From Heloderma charlesbogerti (taxonomy: Eukaryota > Chordata > Lepidosauria > Squamata > Helodermatidae), in assembly GCA_026122225.1 (NCBI GenBank), contig JANEZZ010002661.1:1240001-1304000 (forward strand): a stretch of 64,000 nucleotides of DNA, given 5' to 3'. The notes under the pieces are model-generated. The model had not been told where the DNA came from. It saw nothing but the letters and a program-made list of their open reading frames with translations, and ran no database searches. The position numbers and the translations under genes are program-made. This document shows, in pieces, positions 33,186-43,222 of this stretch; positions within the stretch are counted from its first letter, which is position 1; every line of letters begins with the position of its first letter.

Positions 33186-33425
33186 TGTAATACATGCTTT
33201 GCATGCAGAAGGCCCCTGGTTCAAATCCCAGAGAGCCACTGCCAGTCAGTTTAGACCAGGGGTGGGCAAGTTGTGGCCTACCAGATATTTTGGCCTAAAA
33301 CTCCCATCATCCCTCATCATGGGAGTTGTAGGTCAAACCATCTAGAAGGCCCCAAGTTGCCCACTCCCAGTTTAGACAATACTGAACTAGATGGACCAAC
33401 CATCTGGTGAGGTCCCTATGTTCCA
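33186..33425 (+). repeat. tRNA-Ala-like SINE split by a MITE
   Basis: The head CATGCTTTGCATGCAGAAGG with B-box-like GGTTCAAATCCC (33219 on) and body GCCACTGCCAGTCAG continues after the insertion as ACAATACTGAACTAGATGGACC up to GGTCCCTATGTTCC. It is the same family as 25612-25808 (minus). The inserted MITE occupies 33257-33369. Confidence 0.75.
33257..33369. mobile_element. hAT-type palindromic MITE inside a SINE
   Basis: CAGGGGTGGGCAAGTTGTGG on the left and GGCCCCAAGTTGCCCACTCCCA on the right. The exact 8-bp duplication GTTTAGAC is at 33249-33256 and 33370-33377. It is only 113 bp, with the centre shortened relative to other copies. Because it interrupts the SINE, it moved after that SINE landed. 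Confidence 0.88.
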
Positions 33426-33439
33426 GGTTTATATTAAGG

Positions 33440-33581
33440 CAGGGATGGAGACTCCATGGCCCTCCGGATATTGTTGGACTCCAATTCCTAACAGCCCCAG
33501 TCAGCATGGCCAATGTTTAGAGATCACTGGAGCTGTAGCCCAACAACAGTTGGAGGGCCACAGGTTCCCAGGTTAAAATAA
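33440..33581. mobile_element. hAT-type palindromic MITE
   Basis: CAGGGATGGAGACTCCATGG on the left, GGAGGGCCACAGGTTCCCAGG toward the right. TATTAAGG occurs at 33432-33439 and 33582-33589. A few extra bases lie between the recognisable right end and the second repeat, so the exact end is uncertain. Confidence 0.7.
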
Positions 33582-33629
33582 TATTAAGGAGATCTAGAAC
33601 ACGGAGAGCTTCGGCTATTGTATAGAAAT

Positions 33630-33730
33630 GTAATAATTTTTATTTTATTTTATTTAAAACCTTTCTTGGCCACCTTTCAGGGCAGAAGCCCTCCCAAGGC
33701 AGCTTACAGCAATAAAATACAAAACAGTTA
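33630..33730 (-). pseudogene. LINE 3' tail, L2-like
   Basis: Minus strand reads GCTGCCTTGGGAGGGC, CTGAAAGGTGGCCA and then an A-rich ATAAAATAAAAT tail, a layout typical of reptile L2/CR1-type LINE 3' ends. No coding sequence is attached that I can follow. Confidence 0.5.
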
Positions 33731-33799
33731 AAATATTAACAATGATAATGTAATGATAGTAAAATTCCAATAAAAACAACTATAAAAGCCAACTATAAA

Positions 33800-34780
33800 A
33801 CCAGCAGCAACAACAAGGGCAGTAATAGCAACAACAGCACTCTCATCAAGAGAAGGCCATGGTGAAATAATATGTTTTCAAGGTATTTATCTAACCAAGT
33901 GTTTCTGGTTAGTCTTTCTTCAGCATAGAGGTTATGCTGGTGCTGGGCTTGTACCTGGATTAAAGAATAACCCATTTTCTGCTATATGGGAGCCTTTGTT
34001 TATGTGTGAGCCTATTCCATGGAACCCTTGAAGGACAAGTAATCACATCCACCTTGTAGAGTGGCACACTGTTTCTTATGCGATTGATTCCCTCTCTCTT
34101 GCCAACTTCCATCTGTTGTAGCAAAGAAGGGGCGGGGGGAGTCTATAATAGGAACAATAAACACTACCTCTTCTTGCTGCCCAACAGAGGTACAGAAAGA
34201 ATTGTCAAATCAAATCAGCAAGTTGTAGCTGTTCCTTCACTTTAAGCCTCATAATTCTGGGTGACCAAGCAGAGTGCTCTGGCAAATTGTTCTCGTAAAT
34301 TACAGTTATGTCCAGGCCAAGGAGGAAGGGAAAAGCTGCAGTAAATGAGAAAGCAATATCACTTCCACTGACCTTAATTTGTTCAACTGGAGCCTGGGCT
34401 AGTTTATCAGCCATCCTACCTGTAAGGAGCAGAAAACCAGGAATTTGGGAAGGAACACAATTGTTATAGGATCTGGAGCTAAGGGAAAAAAGGTGATGAC
34501 GTTCATGGGTAGCAGCTTGAGAAAGTGCAGAGATCACCAGTTGTATTATGCAAGTCAGCCAAAACTGTGTACCCGATTAGTCCAGGTGCAAAGGATCTAT
34601 CAAGATGCCTTGTGTGTATATAAATAAATGCAGGTGTAGCTTCACAATTTATTTAACTTGATCATTAGTACTTTAGAATGGAACACAGCTGGAAAAAACA
34701 AAAAGCCAAGACACATCACTTTTACTCATCTGAAAATTACCTCTTGTCTACCCCACCCCTGTGTTCAGCACACAAACTCA
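33800..34780. other. No recognisable gene
   Basis: A GCA/ACA-rich stretch at 33800-33835. A 110-codon minus frame at 34205-34537 is unrecognised. Confidence 0.45.
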
Positions 34781-34789
34781 CCTTGGAGA

Positions 34790-35415
34790 TATTAATTCAG
34801 ACTGCCAGGATAGACTACTGTAACAAATTATACGTGGAGCTACTTTGAAGGCTGTTCAGAAACTCCAAAAAGTTCTGAACATAGCCAGGACTGAGACCGG
34901 TCACTAGGATCATGTTTTGCAGGTACTTCAACAGTGACACTGGCTTCTAGTCAATTTCAAAGCATAATTCAAAGTGCTGTGCTTACCTTTAAAGCCCTAT
35001 GTAACTTGGGACTTGTGTAATCTTAGGTCTACTCCCACATCAACCTACCTGTGCACTGAGATAATCTTCAGAAGCTCCTCCTTTTGTCCCGTAAACATCT
35101 GAAATGAGAGAGGTGATGACTGAGAAGAGGGCCTTCTTGGTTGTGATTCCCCATTTATGGAATGCTCTCCCCAGGTAGGCTTACCTGGTGCCAGCTCTGT
35201 TGTCTCTTTGGTGCCAGCAAAGACCCTTAAAAACATTTCCCCAGGCTTTTCATCTTTGATGAAATTGTCTTAGAGTTGCCATTTTATTCTGCTGTTTTCT
35301 TTGCTGTTATTTGATTATTCTCTTATTGTTGCATCCAGCATTTATCGCTGTGCTGCTGTAACATAAGGAACATTTTACATTCAAGGGAAGGATATAAATG
35401 TATAAAATAAATAAA
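34790..35415 (+). pseudogene. L2-type LINE, reverse transcriptase C-terminal remnant
   Basis: Translation across frames gives ARIDYCNKLY near 34800, RNSKKF-like thumb sequence, SSEAPPFVP near 35070, and KRAFLVVIPHLWNALPR at about 35125-35175, matching in order the end of L2/CR1-type reverse transcriptases (DYCNxLY ... KRAFSVVAPxLWNxLP). Stops and frameshifts separate the pieces. The 3' tail GGATATAAATGTATAAAATAAATAAAAC follows. Confidence 0.8.
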
Positions 35416-35449
35416 ACAAACTGAAAAAATAAATATATATTTGAGTTTG

Positions 35450-35537
35450 GAATCTCTGCCTAGCCAGCAGAGCCAATGGTGAGGAATTGTGGGAGTTGTA
35501 GACTAAAACATCTGGAGGGCCAGAAGTTGCCCACCCC
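35450..35537. mobile_element. Half of a hAT-type palindromic MITE
   Basis: Only the central GCCAGCAGAGCCAATGG block and right arm ending GTTGCCCACCCCTG remain; the left arm is missing. Confidence 0.6.
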
Positions 35538-35540
35538 TGC

Positions 35541-37095
35541 TCTACAGTTTAGAGGCTAACTCTGGAGCATGTTTGAAAGCCTCCTCCTCAGAATGTGTTG
35601 CCTTTTCTGCAACATTTAACTTGAAGAGTTGAAATAAACATTTCAGAAAATGTAAAGCAGCTCTCTCCAAGGGCGAGCAAAGCCTTGTGTGTAAAGACAT
35701 CTCAATGTGGTTCAATGGAGCATCCATGCCTCACCCTCCTTGGAGTGCATGCCCAGCATCATCAGCATGGCATGCCAACCATAACCCCAAACAACAGGCT
35801 AGAATGCTTTCTGTTTCTCTACCCAGCCCTCTCTCTCTAAAGCCAGTGCTGTGGTTGTGAATTTACTCATGTTTGAAAGCTATTGCACATCAAATCCAAT
35901 GAAATAGCAAATACCTCTGCATCTCAACAAAAACGCAGTTGAATGCATGTTACTGATCAAGTACTGACAATATGATTTCATGTCAGCTCCGAGCAAATAC
36001 TTACTGAAATCAAATATTGAAATCAAACATCACATTTTCAGTTGCCACCAAAATATTGAACATCCAATTAATAGGCAAATATCAATTGACTATGGGACAT
36101 CCGTGTTTGCAAAGGAGAATATTTAAGAGATTTCGGTGGGGTGGCCACATATGCATCACTAAAAAGGGGGAAATAAGGATAGAGATTTGCATAATATTGG
36201 CATATGCTAATTTATATGTATAGATGCACGTATAGAAATAATTATAATAATTTATATAGAAATACAATACACCTCACCACAATGGGGGAGACTGTGACCA
36301 GGTGACCTGTGTGTCTGCTCAGTCTGCTGTCCGGGTGCTAACTCTAGATGGGCAACTCCTAGTCTCTTCCCTTCTTATTATGGGTCTTTATCTTTAAACT
36401 GGATTTGCTGGACAGCCCTTCAAACAGAGGACTGTCTGCAAACACCACTTCAAGGAGAGGATGCCCTCATGGAAATGACTATCCACTGACAGTCCTTCCA
36501 GTAGAGGACTATCCTCTGTAAAACAGGACACATGGGCAACCTAGATTTGGGGAAGCAAATTCATTTCAGCTGTAGTGACTTGGCTTGCTTGTGTGAGTTT
36601 TCAAGCCATTTGCTATGGAATCACCTCTCATCCAGAGTCCATCTGTTGTCTGTTTGTGGCCAAGATTCCAAAGGTTTACATGAGGGGCTGGTGGATGGAT
36701 ACTACTGCTTTGCAACTGGAGATATAATTAGATTGCCTTTTCCTTCCAACTCTATGTTGCAGTGGAGAGCAATCCAGAAGAACATGCCTCTAGGTATATG
36801 CAGAATGACCCCCCTCCCCTTACCAGTGTAAGATCCAGTTTATCAGTTCCTGTGAGCTGGGATTTCCATTTTTGAACTGTCCTGCTCATGGAAGCTGATT
36901 TGTGATTTTTATGGAGTACTTACACTGCTCCCATGAACAGACCACTCTGGTGAGCAATTAAAAAGTCATGCTCACCTGCATTTGGACTTAGGGGTTAGAG
37001 CTTCCAAATGAAAAGGAAAACACTGACTGTTTATGAATCTTTGAGAAAATGAGAACTATGTTGCAGTGTGACATACAATTAGTTTGCTTGTGCAG
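35541..37095. other. No recognisable gene
   Basis: AT-rich unique DNA. An A/T palindromic run lies near 36220-36265. No gene identified. Confidence 0.5.
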
Positions 37096-37099
37096 CCTT

Positions 37100-37335
37100 A
37101 AGAATATAAACTTTTTTGGCCATAATTATTTTTATTGAGGTTATCAACAGGATACAATGAATCAGCATAAATTAACAAATAGGTCATGTCTAGTTTTGAG
37201 ACAAAACCGTACAAACGTTCAACACTCAAGCAAAATGTACACGCAAAACATAAAAAAATATGGGGAGTTTTAACAGAGGCAAGAAGCTGACAATATTGAA
37301 AGTATGGCAACACAAATGGATTTGGTCCTAACTTA
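37100..37335 (-). repeat. Possible L1 3' UTR fragment
   Basis: Starts TTTTTATTGAGGTTATCAACAGGATACAA, the look of an L1 3' end in reverse orientation. There is no coding support. Confidence 0.3.
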
Positions 37336-38880
37336 ATTAGACAGATGGGCTTTCCATGGGAATTCACTGTTTGGGTTCAGGATGCAGTATTGTGTATGTA
37401 TATTTCACAGCAGGTCATGCTGCAATACAGGTTTTGTAGTCTGAAAGCTAAAACACACCTTTCCATTTTGATGCATGTGGGTTTTTTGCTCTTGTTTGTC
37501 ACCATTATAGGTCTTAGCAAGATGATGTGGCCTGCAAGAATTATAATTATATATATAATTAAACATAATACTGTAAGGAATATGGCAAGACAACTGATAT
37601 TATTAAAATACATAATATTCTAATTTATGCAAGCATGATAAACAGTGAAAAATTCCTGCTTCAGGATGAACATCATAGGTTATAATTTGTAGATCCAGAT
37701 TCAAAAGTGACATTATCAATATTTGACCCGAATTCAAGTTTTCTGCATTTTTGGCAGCAAGTCTGCAATGCTGCGACTGCTGCCTGCTTATTCTACAAAT
37801 ATCTAACAAAAAACAACACTCATGAGCCCATTGCAATAACAGAAATTGTGAGCACTTGCCCTAAAAATCAGATTTGTGCAGCCCACAAATTTTAATATTA
37901 ACATGCTTGTCCTAGGCATGGCTAAAAACGATCCCAAATGTAATCTATAATGAAAACTGCAAGAGGAAAGCACTTCACCTTCATTGATGCCAAACCTGGG
38001 TAATTGCTTAACAACACATGGCAGCAAAACCCAGCAGCCTTTGAGAAGACAAGCATATCCAATTGAAGCCACACAGGGGAATCCATTCAATTAGAATTTG
38101 GCTGGTATTCAAACACACCTCTCTTCGCGGGTTGCCACCCCTGTCTTTCCCTCCTCCGCTGCAATTCGCAGAGCAGAGAGCTAGATGGAAATAAACAAGG
38201 GTAAATATTTTCTTGGCCTCTGCTGTTTAAAATGAATTAACTAGTTTTACTGTAATTTGTTTCCCACCATTAAGGTTAAATGGACTGACAGTTACAGGCC
38301 GTGGGTGGAGGAGAACTTTTAACATCCACTTCTCCTTCTTAGCTCTAATCTACATTCCTACAGTACCTGGGAGGGGGGATCGACGCTGGCACAGCCCCGC
38401 TGGCCATTCCCTCTCCCCTCCTTGTGTCCTCCTGAACCGACAGCATTAACTGCATTTGCAAGATGCATTTGTTTCACGAATGAGGCTCAGGCCCAGTGGA
38501 ATGTTCTCTGAGAGGCTATAAGGATAAGGAACACATTTTCTAAAGAGGGACGTAGGACTCCAGAGCTGAAACAAACTTGCTCCCAAAAATGCACTGGATG
38601 CTAGGTTAGGTTGCCAGCCATGTTACTGGCCCCGGTACTGCACCTTTAATAGCAGCCCAGCATACAGAAATTTAGCAGGTGATGCTTCCTTTCCCCATAA
38701 CTTTACCTCTGCACCAGGAAAAGCATTGCCTACTGAATATCTGCATGAAGAAAAGGTGGGGGGGAATGGTGGGAAGGCACTTTACTTGATATTTTTTTCA
38801 GTTTTAGATACTGGATGCTGTTGACGTGATGGCAGCTCACAGCCCATATCTTGATCAAAAGAATAAAAATAAATAATAAT
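37336..38880. other. No recognisable gene; possible conserved block
   Basis: 38150-38400 appears non-repetitive with a homeodomain-type motif run (GAATTAACTAGTTTTACTGTAATTTG). Nothing else identified. Confidence 0.4.
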
Positions 38881-38884
38881 TACA

Positions 38885-39316
38885 AAATGGGAGTGGCAGT
38901 CCAACATCATCTGGAGGGCCACAAGTTACCCACCCCTGTGCTAAGGGATGCCAGTGCACCTACAGCAGCCTTCTCCAGCCTGGGTCCCTCCAGATGTTTT
39001 GGACTACAACTCCCATCAGCCCCAGCCAGAATGCCCACTGGCCAGGGATGATGGTTATGGTAGCCTAAAACATCTGGATGGACCCAGGTTAGGGAAGGTT
39101 GGCCTACAACACCAAACACTTAAACAAAGATTGTTTGATTTCTTTGGGGCAGCCCTAGCCAATTAAGCATCCCAAGTTGTTGCCTTCTCCAACCTGGTGC
39201 TCTCTAGATGTTTTGGATTTCAACACCCATAAGTCCCAGCCAGGATGGGCAATGGTCAGGAATGCTGGGAGCTGTAGTTCAAAACATCTGGAGGGCACCG
39301 GGTTGGGGAAGTCTGT
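38885..39316. mobile_element. Cluster of three hAT-type MITEs
   Basis: A right half (38885-38938, ending ACCCACCCCTG), a nearly whole copy (about 38965-39103, CAGCCTTCTCCAGCCTGG to TTAGGGAAGGTTGG) and another whole copy (about 39180-39316, TTCTCCAACCTGGTG to CACCGGGTTGGGGAAG). All have the TTTTGGACT/AGTCCAAAA palindromic core. The target duplication of the middle copy is only approximate (CCTACA). Confidence 0.75.
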
Positions 39317-39337
39317 CATAGGGGAAGCACTTATTTA

Positions 39338-39548
39338 TCTATTGTATTTTTAATCTACCTTTCCTCCAAGGAGCTGAAGGTGCAGTATGTTGTTCTCTTC
39401 CCATTTTATCACGGCAACAACGCTGCGAGGTAGGTCAAACTGTGGGAGTGACTGGCCCAAGGGTGACCCAGTGAGCTTTGTGGGATGTGAACTTGGGTCT
39501 CCCCAGTCCCAATCTGCCACATTAACCATGACACCACGCCGGCTCTCT
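39338..39548 (-). repeat. tRNA-derived squamate SINE
   Basis: Minus strand reads AGCCGGCGTGGTGTCATGG, GGGAGACCCAAGTTCACATCCC and CCTACCTCGCAGCGTTGTTG, the same order as 11541-11770. The minus-strand 3' end is AT-rich (39340-39355). Confidence 0.75.
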
Positions 39549-39619
39549 TGCTCTTCAGTATCAGGTGGTCAAGGGAAGTAAATGAGGCTGTATTACTGCA
39601 CTGCAGACTTAAGGCCTAA

Positions 39620-40278
39620 TTATATCTTATGTGCAAATATGTATAGCACAGCCCAGTGGCTTTCCCCATGCCAATCAGCAACCCCCGCCCCACACACACA
39701 CTTCTAGGGGGCAGTTCCAGCTCCAGGCTTTTGAGGGCCCTTGGGCCCCCTTCCTTGGGATGCTGGAGAAATCTGCCGCCGACTCAAATGAGGCCAGCTT
39801 CTAAAGAATCTGATCTCTGGAGTCTGCAGCAGACTGGCTGCACTCACCTCCGCATCTGGAAGAGTTCCTGCAGGGCGGCTCTCCAGCTTTCTAAAAAATG
39901 TGATAGGCTAATGGCAGCTGCCGTTAGCTTATCGCAGGAAAATTACAGCTGTAAATGGCATATTGTATGCCATTTGAGGCTGTAAAGCACTTTTTTCATA
40001 AATACAACTGCAATGTATGTAAAAGTAAGTGCTTTACAGCCACAAACGGCATAAAATACACTGTTTATGGCTGTAATTTTCCTGCGATAGACTAATGGCA
40101 GCCGCCATTAGCCTATCACATCTTTTAGAAAGCTGGAGAGCCACCCCACAGGAACTCTTTTATCATGGCTGGTGGATGCAGCAGGGCTCCAGAGAAATTC
40201 ACAGGGCCCCAACTGGCCCAAATTGCCCCGTGGCAGACCCCGCCCCCAGACCGGACGTTGGGGGATTTGCCCATCCTT
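39620..40278. mobile_element. Second palindrome-within-palindrome DNA element
   Basis: The arms at about 39862-39995 and 40028-40160 are reverse complements. Each contains its own smaller palindromes: GATAGGCTAATGGCAGCTGCC and its complement, and ATGGCATATTGTATGCCAT. Outer parts include the arm-matched AAAGCTGGAGAG/CTCTCCAGCTTT. The right boundary is probably GGGGGATTTGCCCATCCTTA at 40259-40278; I could not find the matching left end, so the left limit is a guess. The design and GATAGGCTA motif recall the hAT elements at 24330, 49561 and 54589, but the sequence is otherwise different. Confidence 0.6.
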
Positions 40279-40562
40279 ACCCCTTCCTCACTGAGTCTAC
40301 CTTCTTACCACCATTGTCACCAGTCGCTATTGCTCCTCATCCTCTTTTTTCCATTGTTTGCTTGACAGCAGTGAGTGAGTTGGCCGTGGCATCTGCTACT
40401 CCTTCTTCGCACCACCACAGTCGTCTCGGCCAGACTGAGAGGCAGGAGAACAAGCGGGTTGCAAGGGTGAAGAGGAGGAGCGACCCCAGGGGGCTCCTGT
40501 CAGCAGGCCCCTGTTGGAGTGTGGGCCCTTGGCAGATGCCCAGCCATGCCTACCCTTGATGC
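40279..40562 (-). repeat. Unidentified dispersed repeat, copy 1
   Basis: Its reverse complement matches 42968-43222 over about 250 bp, including GCATCAAGGGTAGGCATG, AAGGGCCCACA and GGTAGACTCA(G/C)TGAGG. The two copies are inverted relative to each other, 2.4 kb apart. I cannot assign a class. Confidence 0.65.
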
Positions 40563-40564
40563 TG

Positions 40565-41900
40565 GCCTTGCTAGAGAGAATGGTTTTGAGTGCTGGTGGG
40601 TTATTTCACCTTTTCTACCTGCTGCTTTTCCATTCCCAAATCACTCCCTCCAGCTGCTTCCCCTTATAGGGTTCTAATCTACTTTAGCCTTTGGTGAGAC
40701 ATACCTCTGGTCACCCTAATACAACAGAGGAAAGGGCTGCTGCACCTTTAATAGTTGTGTTGAAGAGAGGACTTCCTCTTTTGCCTCTGGCCTCCCTAGA
40801 CTGACTCCTGAATAAGTCTAGGCTCCAAAGCTTTAATATAATTCAGGGCTAAATACCTTTTATTCTCCTATTTCAAAGCATTTCCACCCAGATATAAAAC
40901 AGAAGCTGGAGAGAGGTGAAAAGAAAACGAGAGACGTATTTTCCATATAAGTTCATATGCCTGAACTTCTGTGACATTCATCTTCCCTCATCAAAAGAAA
41001 TGGATGTCACTTGTGGCCAGTCTCACCTGGGCTGTCAAGTTTTCACTGCTCTGCTTAAGCCTTGGGATGACAGCTGCATTTTCAGCAGCCAAGGCATCGG
41101 TGTGCTTCCTCCAATAATGTAGCAAAAGGCTACAGTACTGTACAAGCCAGTTTCACCTATCCCGGCCCAGTCTACGTGGCCGACTTAGTGCAGAGTGAGA
41201 GCACATCAGGGTCATCTGTGACAGATGACTTTGTTGCCAATCTGCTGCCACCTCGCAGCTTGCCTGTGGAAAAGGTGTATTTTTGTAAAGTCCTTTTAGG
41301 GCATCTTTTCCCCTTAAATGCGGCTCCTGTGCAGTTCCGCTGTAATGTTGGGATGTATGGACTGTGGGAAATTTGCTTTGTCTGTGTTTTGCGGATTGTC
41401 GGGCGCCTTTTGCTCAGTCATGCGCTCACAGACGGATGTGAATATTTTTTTCGTCTTGAGGAAAAACATGCAAATAATTACATAATGGACCTTAGTACGT
41501 AACATTTAGCCTACTGTCCCCCCATTCAACTTTTCCTCAGCAGAAATGTGCGTATTTCTCTATGAATATATATGTGTAAATTTCAGGAAAGTAAAAAAAA
41601 AAAAAAAAACACCCGAAAGTCCATGGACTCAGCACAGCCTGAGGGGGGGGGGCACTCCGCAGCAGATTCAGCAGGTCAGATTCTTAGAAATCTGAGCTCA
41701 TTTTAGTCCATCTTGAATTGCTCCAGCATCCCTACTGCAGTGTGCCATGTCTCCCACATTAAATCCTGGGTATGCCTCTGTGACTGGCAGTGACCTGGCA
41801 GTGACCTGACCAAGGGGTGGGGCTGCCCCTTCCTTCTTTTTCCCCATTCGCAGTAGGGGCTTTTGGATACAGGCTTTCTTTCCCACTTAGCACTACTTCG
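40565..41900. other. No recognisable gene; candidate conserved non-coding block
   Basis: 41176-41510 is open for 109 codons on the plus strand and non-repetitive. It contains CATGCAAATAATTACATAATGG, an octamer (ATGCAAAT) joined to a homeodomain core (TAATTA). This reads more like regulatory DNA than an exon, since the frame has no recognisable product. Confidence 0.35.
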
Positions 41901-41905
41901 CACTG

Positions 41906-42470
41906 TTTCACCCTTTGTCTATATCACAGTAGTGCTGTTTTCCCATTCACAATGTGTAGCCTAGCGCAGTAGCCACATTACCCATTCACAATATGCTGCC
42001 TGTTTTTCCCATTCATAATAGTGCAGTAGCACTGTTTCAAGTATTCACAATAGCGCAGTACCTGCTATACCCATTCAGATTATGTAGCCTGTTTTTCCCA
42101 TTCACAATAGTGCAGTTTCAAGCATGCACAATACCACAGTAGCTGCTTTACCCATTTACAGTATGTAGCTTGTTTTCCCCATTGACAATAGCACAGTTTG
42201 AAGCATTCACAATAGCTCAGTAGCTGCTTCACCCATTCAGATTATGTAGCCTTTTTTCTCATTTACAATAGCGCAGTTTCAAGCATTCACAATACTGCAG
42301 CAGCTGCTTTACCCGTTCACAGTATTTAGCCTGTTTTCCCCATTGACAATAGCGCTTTTTCAACCATTCACAATAGTGCAGTAGCTGCTTCACCCATTCA
42401 GAGTATGTAGCCTGGTTTTCCAGTTCAAAATAGTGCACTATATTTTAATCTTTCACAATATCACAACTCT
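41906..42470. repeat. 81-bp higher-order satellite (3 x 27 bp)
   Basis: Units start with ACCC(A/G)TT at 41980, 42069, 42150, 42231, 42311 and 42392, giving spacings of 89, 81, 81, 80 and 81. Each 81-bp unit is three 27-bp monomers: one with ATGTAGCCTG, one with CACAATAG(T/C)GCAGTTTCAAG, one with GCAGTAGCTGCTT. The first copies are irregular. Confidence 0.88.
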
Positions 42471-42474
42471 GGAT

Positions 42475-42965
42475 AAGAGGGGAGACGTATGGGGCAAACT
42501 ACAGGGGCTTAATTCAGCATTTCCAGTAAACTTCCCTGAACAGGGGAGCATGGACAGCAGTGGGGAACACGCCTCTCTCATTTACTGAGGAGCACCTACA
42601 GGGTTGATTATGTTCAGTTCTACTCAGCCCACTCATCCTCAAAGTATGGGGGTTTAAAGTGCTATGTGACCCATGAACGTGGGTTTTTAGATAGTTTGTA
42701 CTCTGCATTTCTTGCTTCATGTGCCCCTGATGGACCAAAGCGATTTCATGAAAATCAAATCTGGATATAACCAGAAAGCACTTCTCATTCCATTTCCATG
42801 TAGATTGGGCCCAGTACAGTAGTATGGCCGCCAGATTCAGTGGATGGGCAGGGATCCACGGCACCTTTAATATTTCGTGTAGAATGGAGATAAGTACTTT
42901 GGACAGGAAAACCCATGCCTGCTGAAAATCTCCAACCTACACAGCTATCAAAGGCAAAGGAACTA
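42475..42965. other. No recognisable gene
   Basis: A 116-codon minus frame without recognisable domains. No repeats seen. Confidence 0.45.
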
Positions 42966-42967
42966 GG

Positions 42968-43222
42968 GGTGGCATCAAGGGTAGGCATGACTGGGCACCT
43001 GTCAAGGGCCCACATCGCAGCAGGGGCTCACTGTAATAGCCCCCTGGAGTTCTTCCTCCTCACCATTCCAACCATTTGTTCACCTGCCTCTTGTTCTGGC
43101 TCAGAGACCAGTGGTGGTGAGAAGGAGGAGCAGCAGATGCAAGTGATAACAAGATTGAGAAAGAGGATGAGAAGCAAGAGCAGCTGGTGATAATGGTGAT
43201 GAGAAGGTAGACTCACTGAGGG
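42968..43222 (+). repeat. Unidentified dispersed repeat, copy 2
   Basis: Inverted relative to 40279-40562. Purine-rich middle (GAGAAGGAGGAGCAGCAGATG). Confidence 0.65.

Noticed and set aside
41906..42470. CRISPR array
   Set aside because: Regular 27-bp spacing invites the idea, but the spacers are themselves related monomers, and this is vertebrate DNA with no cas genes.
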